From DUMJ01 sp964655195 (GTDB lineage: Bacteria; DUMJ01), in NCBI GenBank assembly GCA_964655195.1, contig CAZZLK010000008.1:1-7234 (forward strand): a stretch of 7,234 nt of DNA, in the 5' to 3' direction. This document shows positions 5,952 to 7,234 of this stretch, piece after piece. How positions within the stretch are numbered: the stretch's first letter is position 1; each line of letters starts with the position of its first letter. Position numbers and translations under genes: made by a program. A model generated the notes under the pieces. That model saw only the letters and a list, made by a program, of their open reading frames with translations, searched no databases and was not told the DNA's origin.

Positions 5952-7234
5952 ATGAGAACAATAAAAGAGCCAGCTAGAGAAGTGCCTATTAAGGACGAGT
6001 TTGATGTTATTGTTGTAGGCGGTGGACCTGCAGGAATCGGGGCTGCAATAGCTTCTGCCAGAAATGGTGCTAGAACATTAATAATAGAAGAGAGTAACTG
6101 TTTGGGTGGATTGGCTACATTTGGATTACACCTGCATATGTCTAAGCTTACAGATGAGGGGGAAAATAGAGAAATTATTGGGGGTATCCCCAAAGAGATC
6201 TGTCAAAGGATGCTTAACATAAATAAAGCTGTCTACAAAAATGGTTGTTTAGATTATGATGGAGAAGTATTGAAGTACGAGCTAGATAAAATGTTTAAAG
6301 AAGAGAACATAAGTATAAGATATTACACTCTTGCTGTATCTCCTATTCTGGAGGACAATAAAGTGGTCGGCGTAATAACAGAGAGTAAGTCTGGCAGGGA
6401 GGCTTTTCTCGCCAGAATTATAATAGACGCCAGCGGTGACGGTGATATAGCAGCAAGAGCCGGCTGTCCATTTGAAAAAGGCAGGAAATTTGACGGACTT
6501 ATGCAACCAGCAACCCTTATGTTTACTCTTAGGAATATAGACTATACCAAATTTTCAGAGTTTCGTAAAGGTGATCCAAGACTTACCAATACTATATATA
6601 GGGCTATAGAAAATGGCGATCTGTATCTATTTGAAGACAGGGCAATGGGTCTATGGTATTTCCCGGGTAGACCAGATGAGTTAAACATAAACTTTACCAA
6701 TATTACGAATATAGACTCTACTAATGCTGATGATCTTACCAGAGGAACTATAGAAGGGAGAAATCAGGCTTGGTTATTGCTAAATTTCTTCCGTAAATAT
6801 GTCCCTGGTTTTGAGAATGCTGAAATGGTAGTAACTGCTCCAACTTTAGGAATTAGAGAGTCTAGAAGAATTTTAGGCTCTTATATATTAACAGAAGAGG
6901 ACGTAAGGCACGCCCGTATGTTTGAAGACAACATTGCTTTGGGCTCATTCTTTGTAGACATTCATAATCCCAAAGGTGTAGGTCTATATTACGAATATGA
7001 AAGGGGGAAGATAGACCCTGCTTATGGTACATACTATGGCATTCCTTATAGATGTATTGTACCTCTAAAAGTGGATAACATCCTCACTGCTGGGAGATGC
7101 ATATCCACAACTCATGAAGCTCTTGGTTCTATAAGAGTTATGTTCACCTGTATGGCTATAGGACAAGCAGCAGGGACAGCTGCTGCTCTGGCTATAAAAA
7201 AGAATAAAACTCCAAGAGAACTGGAAATAAAGGA
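5952..7234 (+). CDS. FAD-dependent oxidoreductase (PF12831-type), 3' end cut by window
   Basis: The frame is open from ATG 5952 to the window end, giving 427 residues. Related proteins are usually somewhat longer, so only a short C-terminal piece is probably missing. An N-terminal Rossmann fold binds the FAD ADP moiety: FDVIVVGGGPAGIGAAIASA (17-36), with the acidic residue at the end of strand 2 in LIIEE (43-47), then LGG (51-53). IIDASGDGDIAARAG (157-171) and GIRESRR (300-306) are typical of this group. The second FAD contact is ILTAGRCIS (377-385), followed by GQAAGTAAALA (404-414). The family name FAD_oxidored covers largely uncharacterised flavoenzymes often found with carbohydrate genes. 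No CXXC or iron-sulfur motif is evident. The protein has no signal peptide, so it is likely cytoplasmic. It is transcribed separately from the preceding operon, given the terminator, but may belong to the same pathway. Substrate is unknown. Confidence 0.92.
   Translation, partial: MRTIKEPAREVPIKDEFDVIVVGGGPAGIGAAIASARNGARTLIIEESNCLGGLATFGLHLHMSKLTDEGENREIIGGIPKEICQRMLNINKAVYKNGCLDYDGEVLKYELDKMFKEENISIRYYTLAVSPILEDNKVVGVITESKSGREAFLARIIIDASGDGDIAARAGCPFEKGRKFDGLMQPATLMFTLRNIDYTKFSEFRKGDPRLTNTIYRAIENGDLYLFEDRAMGLWYFPGRPDELNINFTNITNIDSTNADDLTRGTIEGRNQAWLLLNFFRKYVPGFENAEMVVTAPTLGIRESRRILGSYILTEEDVRHARMFEDNIALGSFFVDIHNPKGVGLYYEYERGKIDPAYGTYYGIPYRCIVPLKVDNILTAGRCISTTHEALGSIRVMFTCMAIGQAAGTAAALAIKKNKTPRELEIK

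Noticed and set aside
5924..6193. An 89-codon - strand open frame at the start of the oxidoreductase
   Set aside because: It is antisense to the FAD-binding motif region. Its proline-rich translation is the usual mirror of a Gly-rich Rossmann fold.

Overview
The window comes from an AT-rich bacterial genome. It favours ATA isoleucine and AGA/AGG arginine codons, has tight gene packing, and mostly uses strong GGAGG-type ribosome binding sites. That style and the gene content fit a low-GC, possibly thermophilic anaerobe of the Thermotogota, Dictyoglomota or Atribacterota sort, but nothing here fixes the taxon. All genes lie on the + strand.

Region 1 (1-1330) is housekeeping or signalling. It holds the last 43 codons of an HD-GYP-type protein (cyclic-di-GMP phosphodiesterase family), overlapped by a 401-residue membrane protein. 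The N-terminal half of that protein is PlsY-like (acyl-phosphate:glycerol-3-phosphate acyltransferase). Its C-terminal half is a complete SEC59/DGK1/phytol-kinase-like (COG0170) CTP-dependent lipid kinase domain. The fusion is unusual, and two residues expected in the PlsY active site appear to be replaced.

Region 2 (1331-5910) looks like a sugar- or solute-responsive module. A PocR-domain AraC-type regulator is followed by a likely two-gene operon. The first gene encodes a 460-residue soluble protein of unknown function, rich in Trp and Gly. The second encodes a secreted family-5 ABC-transporter solute-binding protein. The operon has a plausible promoter, strong ribosome binding sites and a convincing Rho-independent terminator. 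No permease or ATPase gene lies in the window.

Region 3 (5911-7234) begins a separate gene for an FAD-dependent oxidoreductase of the FAD_oxidored (PF12831) type, cut by the window end just short of its expected C-terminus. The simplest reading is that the regulator senses a small molecule, the binding protein captures an imported solute (probably an oligosaccharide or peptide), and the unknown protein and flavoenzyme act on it in the cytoplasm. This pathway is inferred from gene order, not demonstrated. No RNA genes, insertion sequences or CRISPR arrays were seen, and no gene-free stretch exceeds about 115 bases.
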